60,754 bases of DNA, from contig ONJJ01000017.1 in NCBI GenBank assembly GCA_900318115.1, positions 1 to 60,754 of the forward strand. Reading direction: 5' to 3'. Below the pieces are notes generated by a model. That model worked only from the letters and a program-made list of their open reading frames with translations. It did not search any database and was not told where the DNA came from. This stretch comes from an uncultured Prevotellaceae bacterium. Lineage in GTDB: Bacteria > Bacteroidota > Bacteroidia > Bacteroidales > Bacteroidaceae. The translations under genes were made by a program, and so were the position numbers. Shown piece after piece: positions 9,000 through 16,617 of the stretch; positions within the stretch are counted from its first letter, which is position 1, and the number at the start of each line of letters is the position of its first letter.

Positions 9000-9728
9000 A
9001 TGCGACTCTTCAGAAGGCCTTGGATTTGGTTGTCTCGGTTCCGTCAGCGTAAGGGCTACGGCGTTCATTCTCCCTTCGCCTACTCGTTCATCCGGGGGGT
9101 GGTATTGGAGTCGTCTGCGTACTACGCCTACGCAGACCTGGCGCACCTGCATCCGTGGTGGGTGCGCTGGTTCCGTCTCTACCCCATGCAGTGCAGGCGA
9201 CTGCTGTTCCGGTTGGCAAACTTCGCCGAGCCGCGCACGGTGGAACTGCGCACGGCAGACGAGGTGGCGGCGAGGTATGTCCGTGCCGCGGTGCCGATGG
9301 CAGAAGTGCGGCGCAAGGAGGGGGCGATACCTGGAGTGGTGCGGCGCAAGGAGGGGGGCTTGGCAGCGGTGCCTGAGGGTTCCCCCGAAGGAGAGGTGCT
9401 GCGCAAGGAGGGGGCGATACCTGGAGTGGTGCGGCGCAAGGAGGGGGGCTTGGCAGCGGTGCCTGAGGGTTCCCCCGAAGGCCGGGAGGCAGCGGACTTC
9501 GTCCTCGTGGGCAAGGAGCGGCTGGAAGAGGCGGCAGCGGTGGCCGCGAGGATGCCAGAGCGGGGGATGTTGGTTTGCGAGGGGATTCACGAAAGCCGCC
9601 GTGCCAAGGAAATCTGGCGCACCATCCGCGAAGCACCTCACACGGGCGTGACCTTCGATCTCTACACCTACGGCGTCGCCTTCTTCAATCCCAAATTGCA
9701 CAAGCAGCACTACAAAGTGAACTTCTGA
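9000..9728 (+). CDS. Methyltransferase-like conserved Bacteroidales protein carrying a REP-containing 90-bp tandem duplication
   Basis: A 242-aa protein of the Bacteroidales family that starts RLFRRPWIWLSRFR.RKGYG.HSPFAY and ends in a VTFDLYTYG.AFFN...KQ.Y.VNF block; it is often called SAM-dependent methyltransferase, although no clear GxGxG motif is visible here. The ATG at 9000 was chosen because the promoter box ends at 8972. Between about residues 103 and 162 the sequence changes to two near-identical 30-residue units rich in RRKEG and VPEGSPEG, encoded by a 90-bp direct repeat. The frame is kept through it. Outside this insert the family pattern is intact, so the insert looks like a recent in-frame expansion. 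Catalytic activity is uncertain. Confidence 0.65.
   Translation: MRLFRRPWIWLSRFRQRKGYGVHSPFAYSFIRGVVLESSAYYAYADLAHLHPWWVRWFRLYPMQCRRLLFRLANFAEPRTVELRTADEVAARYVRAAVPMAEVRRKEGAIPGVVRRKEGGLAAVPEGSPEGEVLRKEGAIPGVVRRKEGGLAAVPEGSPEGREAADFVLVGKERLEEAAAVAARMPERGMLVCEGIHESRRAKEIWRTIREAPHTGVTFDLYTYGVAFFNPKLHKQHYKVNF
9368..9391 (+). repeat. REP-like element, copy 1
   Basis: A 24-bp element beginning GGTGCCTGAGGG and ending CCCCGAAGG. It can fold into a short hairpin: GCCT pairs with AGGC-like sequence, GGG with CCC, with G/A mismatches between. Other copies are at 9458-9481, 10876-10899 (reverse) and 11013-11036. Confidence 0.8.
9458..9481 (+). repeat. REP-like element, copy 2
   Basis: Identical to copy 1; it lies 90 bp further on as part of the tandem duplication and is followed by C, completing the AGGC side of the hairpin. 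Confidence 0.8.
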
Positions 9729-10178
9729 GGGCAAAAAAACATTTTTTCACTCAGAAAAGACCGCACCTGTCACTTCGTCACAGCTCGTCACAACGTAAGT
9801 CACAACCTATCACGTTGTATATGAGTGATTTCTGGTGATTTGTGACGAAGTGACGTGACTTCTACTATCTCTCACGCGCCTGCGCGCGTATGGGAGCCGC
9901 ATGGCTTCGTCGGCCTCTTGCTTGTCCATCCACTCTCTCCCCCTGGCCCGCGCTGCTCCTACAGCAGGGTGCAGGGGACGATGGACCACGATGCAGGGGG
10001 CGATGGACCACGGTGCAGGGGGCGATGGACCACGATGCATGGGGCGATGGATCACGATGCATGGGGCGATGGATCACGGTGCATGGAGCCACACAGCAGG
10101 GTGTGTGGACGAGTACCAGCCGTGGTACAGGCAGATACGTGCGGACGTGTGGGCAGACACGTGCGGACGTGGTTGTTC
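9729..10178. other. Non-coding repeat-rich spacer between the methyltransferase-like gene and the transposase
   Basis: About 450 bp with no credible gene. It holds a 14-bp perfect inverted repeat (GTCACTTCGTCACA at 9769-9782, TGTGACGAAGTGAC at 9841-9854) with several further GTCAC words between the arms, the 22-bp minisatellite at 9979-10086, and a further 22-bp-spaced pair (GCAGAYACGTGCGGACGTG) starting at 10131 and 10153. Open frames here exist only because the repeats lack stop codons. Confidence 0.8.
9979..10086 (+). repeat. 22-bp minisatellite, 4.9 copies
   Basis: Five consecutive units starting at 9979, 10001, 10023, 10045 and 10067, each beginning CGATGGAYCACGRTGCAKGG. The unit length is not a multiple of three. 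There are no spacers, so this is not a CRISPR array. Confidence 0.95.
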
Positions 10179-11627
10179 CTAAGGTGTGTTCTGCAGGAGG
10201 GAGGAATAGTTCAAGATGCGGGCCTCGGTGGTCTGGCAGATGTCGCGGGCGAGGTCGTTGAGGGCGTGGAAGCGGCCGTAGTCCGAAGAGGCGTCGAGTG
10301 ACCAGGGAGCAAGGATCAGCAACCGCCCCTCGGCGCAGGCGTAGAAGCGGCCTTGTGGCGGCTTCCAGAACTCAGTGATGGGTTCCTTCTGGAGCAGGAT
10401 GAGGGGCAGGCGGGCGGCCAGGGCTGCTGCTACGACTCCCTGCTCGCCCTTGGAGATACCAGGGGTCACGAGCACGGCCCCTTCCTCCGCCGACCGCAGC
10501 AGTCGGGCTTGTTCGGCGGCGTACTCGGGGGTGAGGTGCGTGGGGGTTCCTTGGGCGTTCTTCCGATGGAAGAAGACTTGCACTTTATCGGGGTTCTTCA
10601 GGAGGAAGAGGTTGCCGAAGGCGGCGTATTCGCGATTGTGGATCCAGAGGTGAAGGCGCCGTTGCATGACGGTGGGGCACTCGCGGCGGATGATTGCGCG
10701 GAGGGGGTTCTCGTCCATATAGCGGCGGATGTTATCCAGCATTCCTTCGCGCTTGATGATGCGGTCGTGGTAGCCGGACTCGAAGAGGAGGGGGTACGAG
10801 GCCCAGTGGGCCGGGTAGAGGGCGCCTGCTGCTGCCCTGCCTTCGGGGGTCGACCTGCCTTCGGCCGCCTTCCTGCCTTCGGGGAAACCCTCAGGCACCA
10901 CTGCCCCGACCGGAGCGGTGGAGGAGGGCACGGGCATGGAGGGAGAAACGGGGGAGACAGGGGCGGAGGTGGAGGACAGCAAGGCAGAGGAAGAGGCAGG
11001 GGTCGTTGCTGTGGTGCCTGAGGGGTTCCCCGAAGGCAGGGAAGGCGCGACAGGAGCGGAGGGGGAGGGCGCGGGCATGGAGGGAGAAACGGGGGAGACG
11101 GGCGCGGTGGCGGAGGGCAGGGCGGAGGAGGGGGAGGGAGCGGGCATGGAGGGAGAAACGGGGGAGGCGGGCGCGGTGGTAGACGGGCAGGCAGGGAGGC
11201 CTCGTTCCTGGTCCATTAAGCGCCACCAAGCACGGGAGCAGCCGGTTTTGAAGCCACCGAGGACAAAGCCCAGGTGCTTCCCTTTCGGCAGGGGTTCTTC
11301 GACCCTCAAGAGGAGGTGGAGGTGGTCGGGCATCATCGCCACTCGCCACACCTTCACCATTGGATAATGCTTGGTGATCTTTGGGATCTCTTCTTCAAGG
11401 ATGGACTTCCCCAGGGGCGACAACACCAGCCTCGGGGCGTCGTAGCTCCCACGAGGTGCCTTTGAGGTGCCTTCGAGATGCCCAAAGAGAGGACGGCGCC
11501 CGGCAGTGATCAGCGTTATCATGAAGATACCTTTTTGGTTATAGTCATGCCATTGGGCACGGCGATGCTGCTGGTGCTTCACTTCTTCGGGGACATATCC
11601 CCGCGCTTGCATCTCTTCCTTGGTCAT
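10179..11627 (-). CDS. REP-associated tyrosine transposase (Y1/HUH, IS200-like) with a split catalytic domain and a Rossmann-like C-terminal domain
   Basis: A 482-aa HUH single-strand endonuclease of the TnpA-REP (RAYT) type. The fold starts at HDYNQKGIFMITLITAGRRPLFG; the metal-binding HUH motif is MPDHLHLLL (His102, His104); the candidate nucleophile Tyr286 is in FESGYHDRIIKREG, followed by LDNIRRYMDENP. Between them residues about 143-268 are a Pro/Ser/Ala-rich insert with repeated SPVSPSMPAPSPS units and two REP-like elements. Residues about 325-482 form a second domain (GNLFLLKNP, then GAVLVTPGISKGEQ and LPLILLQKEP) that resembles a Rossmann-type DprA/LOG-like fold; that resemblance is my inference. 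It starts 15 nt after the preceding gene's stop, so it is probably co-transcribed with it. Whether the split domain still cuts DNA is unknown. Confidence 0.82.
   Translation of the reverse strand: MTKEEMQARGYVPEEVKHQQHRRAQWHDYNQKGIFMITLITAGRRPLFGHLEGTSKAPRGSYDAPRLVLSPLGKSILEEEIPKITKHYPMVKVWRVAMMPDHLHLLLRVEEPLPKGKHLGFVLGGFKTGCSRAWWRLMDQERGLPACPSTTAPASPVSPSMPAPSPSSALPSATAPVSPVSPSMPAPSPSAPVAPSLPSGNPSGTTATTPASSSALLSSTSAPVSPVSPSMPVPSSTAPVGAVVPEGFPEGRKAAEGRSTPEGRAAAGALYPAHWASYPLLFESGYHDRIIKREGMLDNIRRYMDENPLRAIIRRECPTVMQRRLHLWIHNREYAAFGNLFLLKNPDKVQVFFHRKNAQGTPTHLTPEYAAEQARLLRSAEEGAVLVTPGISKGEQGVVAAALAARLPLILLQKEPITEFWKPPQGRFYACAEGRLLILAPWSLDASSDYGRFHALNDLARDICQTTEARILNYSSLLQNTP
10876..10899 (-). repeat. 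REP-like element, copy 3 (inside the transposase gene)
   Basis: On the minus strand it reads GGTGCCTGAGGG then TTTCCCCGAAGG, with one base different from copy 1. It encodes VPEGFPEG of the transposase insert. Confidence 0.8.
10931..11180 (-). repeat. Direct repeats encoding the Pro/Ser-rich insert of the transposase
   Basis: An identical 26-bp block starts at 10931, 11072 and 11141 (it begins CGGGCATGGAGGGAGAAACG on the plus strand), with spacings of 141 and 69 bp, both whole numbers of codons. The flanks are related too. The repeats encode the SPVSPSMPAPSPS units. Confidence 0.85.
11013..11036 (+). repeat. REP-like element, copy 4 (inside the transposase gene, opposite orientation)
   Basis: It reads GGTGCCTGAGGG then GTTCCCCGAAGG on the plus strand, opposite to copy 3. 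In the transposase frame it encodes LPSGNPSGTT. Confidence 0.8.
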
Positions 11628-11642
11628 CAGGCGTTCCTTGTC

Positions 11643-13460
11643 TTATTCCACCTCCAAGGCACGCAAGGCACGCAGGAGACGGTCGTTGTCGGCGGTGTCG
11701 CGCACGGCGATGCGGACGTAGTGCTTGCCGGCGAAGGCCTTCTTGTAGCCGCAATCCTTGATGAGGATGTTGTCGCGCTTGATGAGGAGGATGGCGAGTT
11801 CGGACGAGGTGAAGCGTTCGGTGACCTCGCAGAGGAAATAGTTGGCCTCGGAGGGGATGACGCGCAAGAAGGAGATCCGGCGTAGCGCGGCCTCGAAGCG
11901 CTCGCGCTCCTCGCGGAAAAGGCGACAGGCGCGGTGGTAGTCGGCCTCGTACTTGCCGTAGATCTGCATGTAGTACTCGCCGAAGGAATTGATATTCCAG
12001 ATGCTGACCTCGTGGCGGATGGTCCGGATGAGGTCGCCGTCGGCCGTGGCCAGCACGCCGAGGCGCAGGCCCGGCACGCCGTAGCTCTTGGAGATACTCT
12101 TCATGACGATGAGCGAGGGATGCTGACGCAGGAGGTCGTCGGAGAGCAAGGTGCCGTCCGGATAGCAACGGGCGAAGTCCACGAAGGACTCGTCCACCAA
12201 CAGACGCACGCCACGCGCCTCGCACCAGGCGAGCAGCCGCAGGACGTCGGCCCGCGGGATGTAGTTGCCGCTGGGGTTGTCGGGGTTGATGAGCAGAAGC
12301 ATCGCCAGGTCCTTGTCGGCGTAGAACGCCATGAGGTCATCGGCGGTGTAGGCGAAATCGGCGTTGGCGGGGGTGTAGATGACCAAGTCGGCGGGTGCCT
12401 TGCGGTTAGGGTATTCCTCAAAGGTGGGATAGACCACCCCGAGGCGTCCCGGCGTTTGCTCCATAACCACCTTGATGAGCTCTGCAGCCCCGTTGCCGGG
12501 CACCACGAGGTCCGGCGAGAGGCCCAGGTACTTCCCTGCCAGCAGGGAGTTGACGGCCATCCCGGAAGGATACTGCGTCAGCAGGGCATCGAAGCTGGCC
12601 ATCAGTTCTGACTTCAGGCGAGCCGAGGGGAAGTAAGGATTCACGAGGTAGTTGAAATCCAACATTCCCGGGAAGCGCCAGAAGCCGCCGAAGCGGCGGG
12701 AATACGAGCGCCAGAGGTCCTCGCCTTCGGCGAAGAGCGTCTCGGCGATGTCCAGGTCCTGGATGTCATCGATTTCGTACCAGTGCTCGTCGCCGATGGG
12801 CAGGGCTTTCAGCTCCGTTCGGTCGAGGAATGTGAGTACGCGCAACACTTGTTCGTAGTACTCGTTGTCGCCCACGGTTTTCATATAGACCTCGAGGAAG
12901 GGGACATATTTCGTGCAGAGGAAGTCGCGGCTGAACTTATAGACGTTGACGGTCTTGTAGTACTGGTCGCGCTCCTCGTAGTGGAAACTGCTCTTGGGCA
13001 CGAAGCTGGTGATGCAGAGGTCCTCGTCCAGACGAACCATGGTGCCGTCCATCCACGACTGGTACTTCGCCACGAGGGCGAGGTTCGGCCAGGGGTTGTC
13101 CAGCAGTAGCGGGAAGAGCCGTTCGTCGAGGATGAGGTCACTCTCGATGAGCAGGGTGTCGTCCTCCATGAGTTGCTGACGTGCCAGGGCGAGGGAGTAG
13201 ATGTTGTTGGTGCGGTCGTAGAGCTCATTCTCCACATACTCGATGTTCAGGTCCGGATAGCGGTCACCGATGTGGCGACGCAGCCCGTCGGCCTGATAGC
13301 CCACGACGATAACCACCCTGGTGAGGGGCAAGGCCTGCAACTGGGTGAGCATCCGGTCGATGAGGCGCACGCCTCCGACCTCGATCATGCACTTGGTCTG
13401 GTTGCGGGTGAGTTCGCCCAGTCGGCGTCCCATGCCCGCGGCAAGGATTATCGCTTGCAT
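11643..13460 (-). CDS. Bifunctional cytidylyltransferase-aminotransferase (LicC/PntC-like nucleotidyltransferase fused to a class I PLP aminotransferase)
   Basis: A 605-aa cytoplasmic fusion. Residues 1-about 240 are a sugar-nucleotide-type nucleotidyltransferase: MQAIILAAGMGRRLGELT is the CTP-binding loop with the signature G-x-G-x-R-L, followed by NQTKCMIEV with the conserved Lys and by ESDLIL with the metal-binding Asp. Residues about 255-605 are a HisC/CobD-like aminotransferase with LINPDNPSGNY, the Asp in LLVDESFVDF and the PLP lysine Lys458 in SISKSYGVPGLRLG. Similar fusions are known for PntC, which makes CMP-2-aminoethylphosphonate; activation of phosphocholine or phosphoethanolamine is the alternative. 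A licD-family gene starts divergently 150 bp away, supporting a role in adding a charged group to surface glycans. No PEP mutase gene lies in the window. Confidence 0.78.
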   Translation of the reverse strand: MQAIILAAGMGRRLGELTRNQTKCMIEVGGVRLIDRMLTQLQALPLTRVVIVVGYQADGLRRHIGDRYPDLNIEYVENELYDRTNNIYSLALARQQLMEDDTLLIESDLILDERLFPLLLDNPWPNLALVAKYQSWMDGTMVRLDEDLCITSFVPKSSFHYEERDQYYKTVNVYKFSRDFLCTKYVPFLEVYMKTVGDNEYYEQVLRVLTFLDRTELKALPIGDEHWYEIDDIQDLDIAETLFAEGEDLWRSYSRRFGGFWRFPGMLDFNYLVNPYFPSARLKSELMASFDALLTQYPSGMAVNSLLAGKYLGLSPDLVVPGNGAAELIKVVMEQTPGRLGVVYPTFEEYPNRKAPADLVIYTPANADFAYTADDLMAFYADKDLAMLLLINPDNPSGNYIPRADVLRLLAWCEARGVRLLVDESFVDFARCYPDGTLLSDDLLRQHPSLIVMKSISKSYGVPGLRLGVLATADGDLIRTIRHEVSIWNINSFGEYYMQIYGKYEADYHRACRLFREERERFEAALRRISFLRVIPSEANYFLCEVTERFTSSELAILLIKRDNILIKDCGYKKAFAGKHYVRIAVRDTADNDRLLRALRALEVE

Positions 13461-13491
13461 AATTCCTTCGGGTTTCTTTGGTTTCTGGGTG

Positions 13492-13581
13492 CAAAGATAC
13501 TGAAAAGTTGAAAGTTTAAAGTTGAAAGACTAAAGTTTTTGCGTTCGAGGCACCATTATATGAAACTTTTCCGTACCTTTG
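13492..13581. promoter_or_regulatory. Divergent promoter region of the cytidylyltransferase fusion and licD
   Basis: TATCTTTG on the minus strand (13499-13492) serves the ATG at 13460, and TACCTTTG on the plus strand (13574-13581) serves the ATG at 13611. Neither has a clear TTG at the standard distance. Between them is a slippage-prone AAGTTGAAAGTTTAAAGTTG run. Confidence 0.5.
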
Positions 13582-13610
13582 CCCTTGAATAAAGTCATTC
13601 CCTACGCAAA

Positions 13611-14426
13611 ATGCTCATATCCGAATCCGAAAATCAAGCCTTGCGCGAGCGGTTTGCTCCCGAAGGTTCGCTGCTCCACCGCCAACAAGAAAGGATGTTA
13701 GAGATGCTACGCTGGATCGACGGCGTCTGTCGTCGCCATCAAATCCGCTACTGGCTGGGCTCTGGCACCTTGCTGGGAGCCGTGCGCCACGGGGGGTTCA
13801 TCCCCTGGGATGACGATGTGGACCTCGAACTGCCGAAGGAGGACTACCAACGGTTGATGAAGGTGCTGCCCGAGGAATGTCTGGGGACGGACTACGCCCT
13901 CCAGACCCACGAGACGGACCCGGGGTACATCTTCACCTACGCCAAGCTCCGCGACCGCCGCAGCCACATCGAAGAGACCAACGGCTACGACCGCCACTTC
14001 CGCCTGCAAGGGCTCTTCATTGACCTCTTTTTTGTGGAGGAGGTGCCGGGGTGGTTGCACTGGCTCTCGAACCGCACCATCGGACACATCTATAAAATCA
14101 TGCGCGACCCCGAATACAACGACCAGCAGATTGAGCGGAAGACACGCAAACTCTTCGACCTGAACGTGCGCTACCTCTACCCTGCCCTCCGTGCCATCGG
14201 TCGCCTGTTTCCCCAGAAAGTGCTGCACTACGGGCTGGGAATCCCCTATGAGAGCACACGCCGCCCAGAGGACCTCTTCCCGCTGACGACCATTGACTTC
14301 GAGGGCTTTCCGTTCTTGGCGCCTCGCGACCCGGCAGCCTACCTCACCCGTATTTACGGCGACTTTCGCCGCATGCCGGACTTAGAGAAAGTCCAATTGC
14401 ACACGGCGAAAGTCGAGATTTACTGA
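13611..14426 (+). CDS. licD: LicD family phosphotransferase
   Basis: A 271-aa LicD-type enzyme, a family that moves phosphocholine, phosphoethanolamine or similar groups from a CDP carrier onto cell-surface sugars. The hallmark block is present: RYWLGSGTLLGAVRHGGFIP followed by WDDDVDLELPKEDY, whose Asp cluster is the catalytic and metal site. No signal peptide or membrane segment is seen, consistent with action at the cytoplasmic face. It is transcribed alone and ends at a strong terminator. The divergent cytidylyltransferase-aminotransferase would supply the activated donor, so the pair reads as one pathway. The acceptor glycan is unknown. Confidence 0.85.
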   Translation: MLISESENQALRERFAPEGSLLHRQQERMLEMLRWIDGVCRRHQIRYWLGSGTLLGAVRHGGFIPWDDDVDLELPKEDYQRLMKVLPEECLGTDYALQTHETDPGYIFTYAKLRDRRSHIEETNGYDRHFRLQGLFIDLFFVEEVPGWLHWLSNRTIGHIYKIMRDPEYNDQQIERKTRKLFDLNVRYLYPALRAIGRLFPQKVLHYGLGIPYESTRRPEDLFPLTTIDFEGFPFLAPRDPAAYLTRIYGDFRRMPDLEKVQLHTAKVEIY

Positions 14427-14427
14427 G

Positions 14428-14456
14428 AAACTGAGGACTAAGTCCTCAGTTTTTTT
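14428..14456. terminator. Bidirectional terminator between licD and the alpha-galactosidase gene
   Basis: A near-perfect palindrome, ACTGAGGACT then AGTCCTCAGT, flanked by A and T runs (AAACTGAGG...CAGTTTTTTT). It lies directly after the licD stop and overlaps the stop codon of the convergent GH36 gene. Confidence 0.85.
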
Positions 14457-16617
14457 AGACCTTCTTCAGACGGATAACGCGGCTGGAGAACATACCGCTG
14501 AGATAGGCGTCGATACCTGTTTCCATGAGGAAGCGACCGCTGAAGGTCTTGCCTTCGAAGTAGTGGGAACGCTCGGTGCTGCCGAACTCATTGAGCTGGT
14601 AGGTGGCGTCGGGGTCGAGACCGGCCATGTGCCAGCGCGGTGTCTGCAGACCCACGAAATGCTCGAACTTATAGCAGAAGAAGACGGCGTCGGACTTGTC
14701 CTCGCTGACGAACATCTCGCTGCAGTGGCCGTTGCCCTCGTAGGGCGAGAGCAGGCGGTACTGGTCGCCGAGCTGCACGATGGGACGGATTTCCTTGTAG
14801 AAGGCGACGGCCTTCTTGGCGTAGTCGAGTTCTTTCTCGTTGAGGTCGCTGGGCTTCATCTCCATACCGAGGCGGCCGGTCATGGCCACGTCGAAGCGGA
14901 ACTTCAAGGGAATGATGCGACCAGTCTGGTGGTTGGGCGAGGCACTGACGTGCTGCGCCATGGCCATCGTGGGATAGAAGTGGCTGGTTCCCCACTGGAT
15001 GTACAGGCGCTGGAGGGCATCGGTATTGTCGGAACACCAGAACTCATCGAAGTAAGGCATGAAGCCCCAGTTCACACGACCGCCGCCGCTGGCACAAAGC
15101 TGGATGACGAGGTCGGGATGCGACTTGCGGATGCGCTCTAAGGCACTGCGCAGGCCGAGGTGATAGTCCACGAAGAGGTGGCTCTGACGATCGGCGGTGA
15201 GGTAGCTGCTGCCGAAGTTGTTCATCGACATGTTGCAGTCCCACTTGATATAGTGCAACGTGGGGTTCTCCTTGACGAGGTTGTCCACGATGCCGACGAC
15301 AAAGTCCTGCACCTTGGGGTTGGACATATCCAGCACCAGCTGTGTGCCGCCGCGTCCCATGGCCAGCTCGCGGGTGGGGTGTGCTACGACCCAGTCGGGG
15401 TGTGCCTCGTAGAGCTCACTCTTGCTGTTGGTCATCTCCGGTTCGATCCAGATACCGAACTTCAGTCCGCGGTCCTCTGCCGCCTTGACGAGGGCGGGCA
15501 CTCCGTTGGGCAGTTTCTCGGTATCTGTCACCCAGTCGCCGAGGCTCTGGCTGTCGTTGGTGCGGCGGTACTTGCGGCCGAACCATCCGTCGTCGACGAC
15601 GAAGAGCTCACCGCCCAGTTCCTTGATGCCGTCCATCATCTTCTCGCAGACTTCCTGATTGACATTCATATAGACGCCCTCCCAGGAGTTCAGCAAGATC
15701 TCGCGCAGAGCACGGCCGTTGTGGAGCTGGCCGGCACGGCCCCAGCGGTGGAAGGCACGGCTGACGCCGCCCTTGCCTTCGGTGCTGTAGGCCAGCGCGA
15801 GCTTCGGGGTCTCAAAGGACTCGCCAGGCTTGAGGGTGTAGGCGGTGTGGAGGTCATCGATACCGGCGATGAGGGTGTGGCGGTAGTGGCCGCGGGTCTC
15901 CAGACGGAGCTTGTAGTTACCCGTCCAGCAGAGGGCTGCGCCGATGACGCGGCCGCTGTTTTCCTGGGGCTTGCCGTCGAGGCTGATCATCACCTCGGCG
16001 TGGTCGTTCATACCGTTGCGCACACCATCGTGGTTGACGATGGTCTTCAGCCCTTGCACCAGAGGTTCCTCGGTCATCTGGGCTTCCTGAGCCCAGGCGC
16101 CGTGGAAGTGAGTGATCCAGGCGCCTTCCTGACGCAGGGTCATCACGCCGCTGGCGTACTGCTCCAGGCGGATTGGTTTCTTCTCGCCATTGCGGATAAC
16201 GGTCCAGGTCTCGATGACGTCGCTCTTGTCATTGGACTTGTAGTAGAGGTCCACGAAGAAGTCGTACTTCTTGTCCTTCATGGAGATAATGGTGAGCTCG
16301 TCCTCGGTGCGGGTGCCGGTGATGGTGAGCTCGGTGGACATGTTACCGTCGGCGTGAGTGACGCTGAGGGCGGTTTCATCGTAGCTGTCGCGGCCGAAGG
16401 CGGGATAGGCGTCGTAGTTGATGCTCATGGCATCGATGACTTCCTGACGCTGGGCGGGCGAGATGCGCGAACCATAGTAGTGGATGCGGGGAGTGCTGCC
16501 GTTGTTGGCGGTCAGCATAAGGGTGGTCTTCGGGGTGTTGATGAAGACGTCTGCGGCAGCGGCGCTCAGCGAAAATGCGGCGGCGGTCAATAGCAGCAGG
16601 GGAAAGTTTTTTTTCAT
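14455..16617 (-). CDS. Exported GH36 alpha-galactosidase
   Basis: A 720-aa retaining alpha-galactosidase. The catalytic nucleophile is Asp460 in YIKWDCNMS and the acid/base is Asp530 in EFWCSDNTDA, both typical of GH36. Other family blocks include VDDGWFG and KFGIWIEPEM. I chose the ATG at 16617 because it gives a clean signal peptide (MKKNFPLLLLTAAAFSLSAA); the in-frame extension upstream is not plausible. It follows the GH2 beta-galactosidase on the same strand, 331 bp downstream, with the G-rich repeat array between them. The two enzymes would remove alpha- and beta-linked galactose in the periplasm from plant or mucin glycans. Confidence 0.9.
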   Translation of the reverse strand: MKKNFPLLLLTAAAFSLSAAAADVFINTPKTTLMLTANNGSTPRIHYYGSRISPAQRQEVIDAMSINYDAYPAFGRDSYDETALSVTHADGNMSTELTITGTRTEDELTIISMKDKKYDFFVDLYYKSNDKSDVIETWTVIRNGEKKPIRLEQYASGVMTLRQEGAWITHFHGAWAQEAQMTEEPLVQGLKTIVNHDGVRNGMNDHAEVMISLDGKPQENSGRVIGAALCWTGNYKLRLETRGHYRHTLIAGIDDLHTAYTLKPGESFETPKLALAYSTEGKGGVSRAFHRWGRAGQLHNGRALREILLNSWEGVYMNVNQEVCEKMMDGIKELGGELFVVDDGWFGRKYRRTNDSQSLGDWVTDTEKLPNGVPALVKAAEDRGLKFGIWIEPEMTNSKSELYEAHPDWVVAHPTRELAMGRGGTQLVLDMSNPKVQDFVVGIVDNLVKENPTLHYIKWDCNMSMNNFGSSYLTADRQSHLFVDYHLGLRSALERIRKSHPDLVIQLCASGGGRVNWGFMPYFDEFWCSDNTDALQRLYIQWGTSHFYPTMAMAQHVSASPNHQTGRIIPLKFRFDVAMTGRLGMEMKPSDLNEKELDYAKKAVAFYKEIRPIVQLGDQYRLLSPYEGNGHCSEMFVSEDKSDAVFFCYKFEHFVGLQTPRWHMAGLDPDATYQLNEFGSTERSHYFEGKTFSGRFLMETGIDAYLSGMFSSRVIRLKKV

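Larger units (their letters stand above)
9311..9481 (+). repeat. 90-bp tandem duplication inside the methyltransferase-like gene
   Basis: Positions 9311-9391 and 9401-9481 are identical over 81 bp with a period of exactly 90 bp (30 codons). Each copy ends in the 24-bp REP-like element (9368-9391 and 9458-9481). Confidence 0.95.

Noticed and set aside
8943-9000. Longer N-terminus for the methyltransferase-like protein
   Set aside because: The upstream codons overlap the minus 33 and minus 7 promoter elements, so the ATG at 9000 is preferred.
9979-10086. CRISPR array
   Set aside because: The 22-bp units are directly adjacent with no spacers, and no cas genes are present in the window.
9855-10301. 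Small proteins encoded by the 22-bp minisatellite in several frames
   Set aside because: A 22-bp unit reads in all three frames by turns, so open frames there are a by-product of the repeat.
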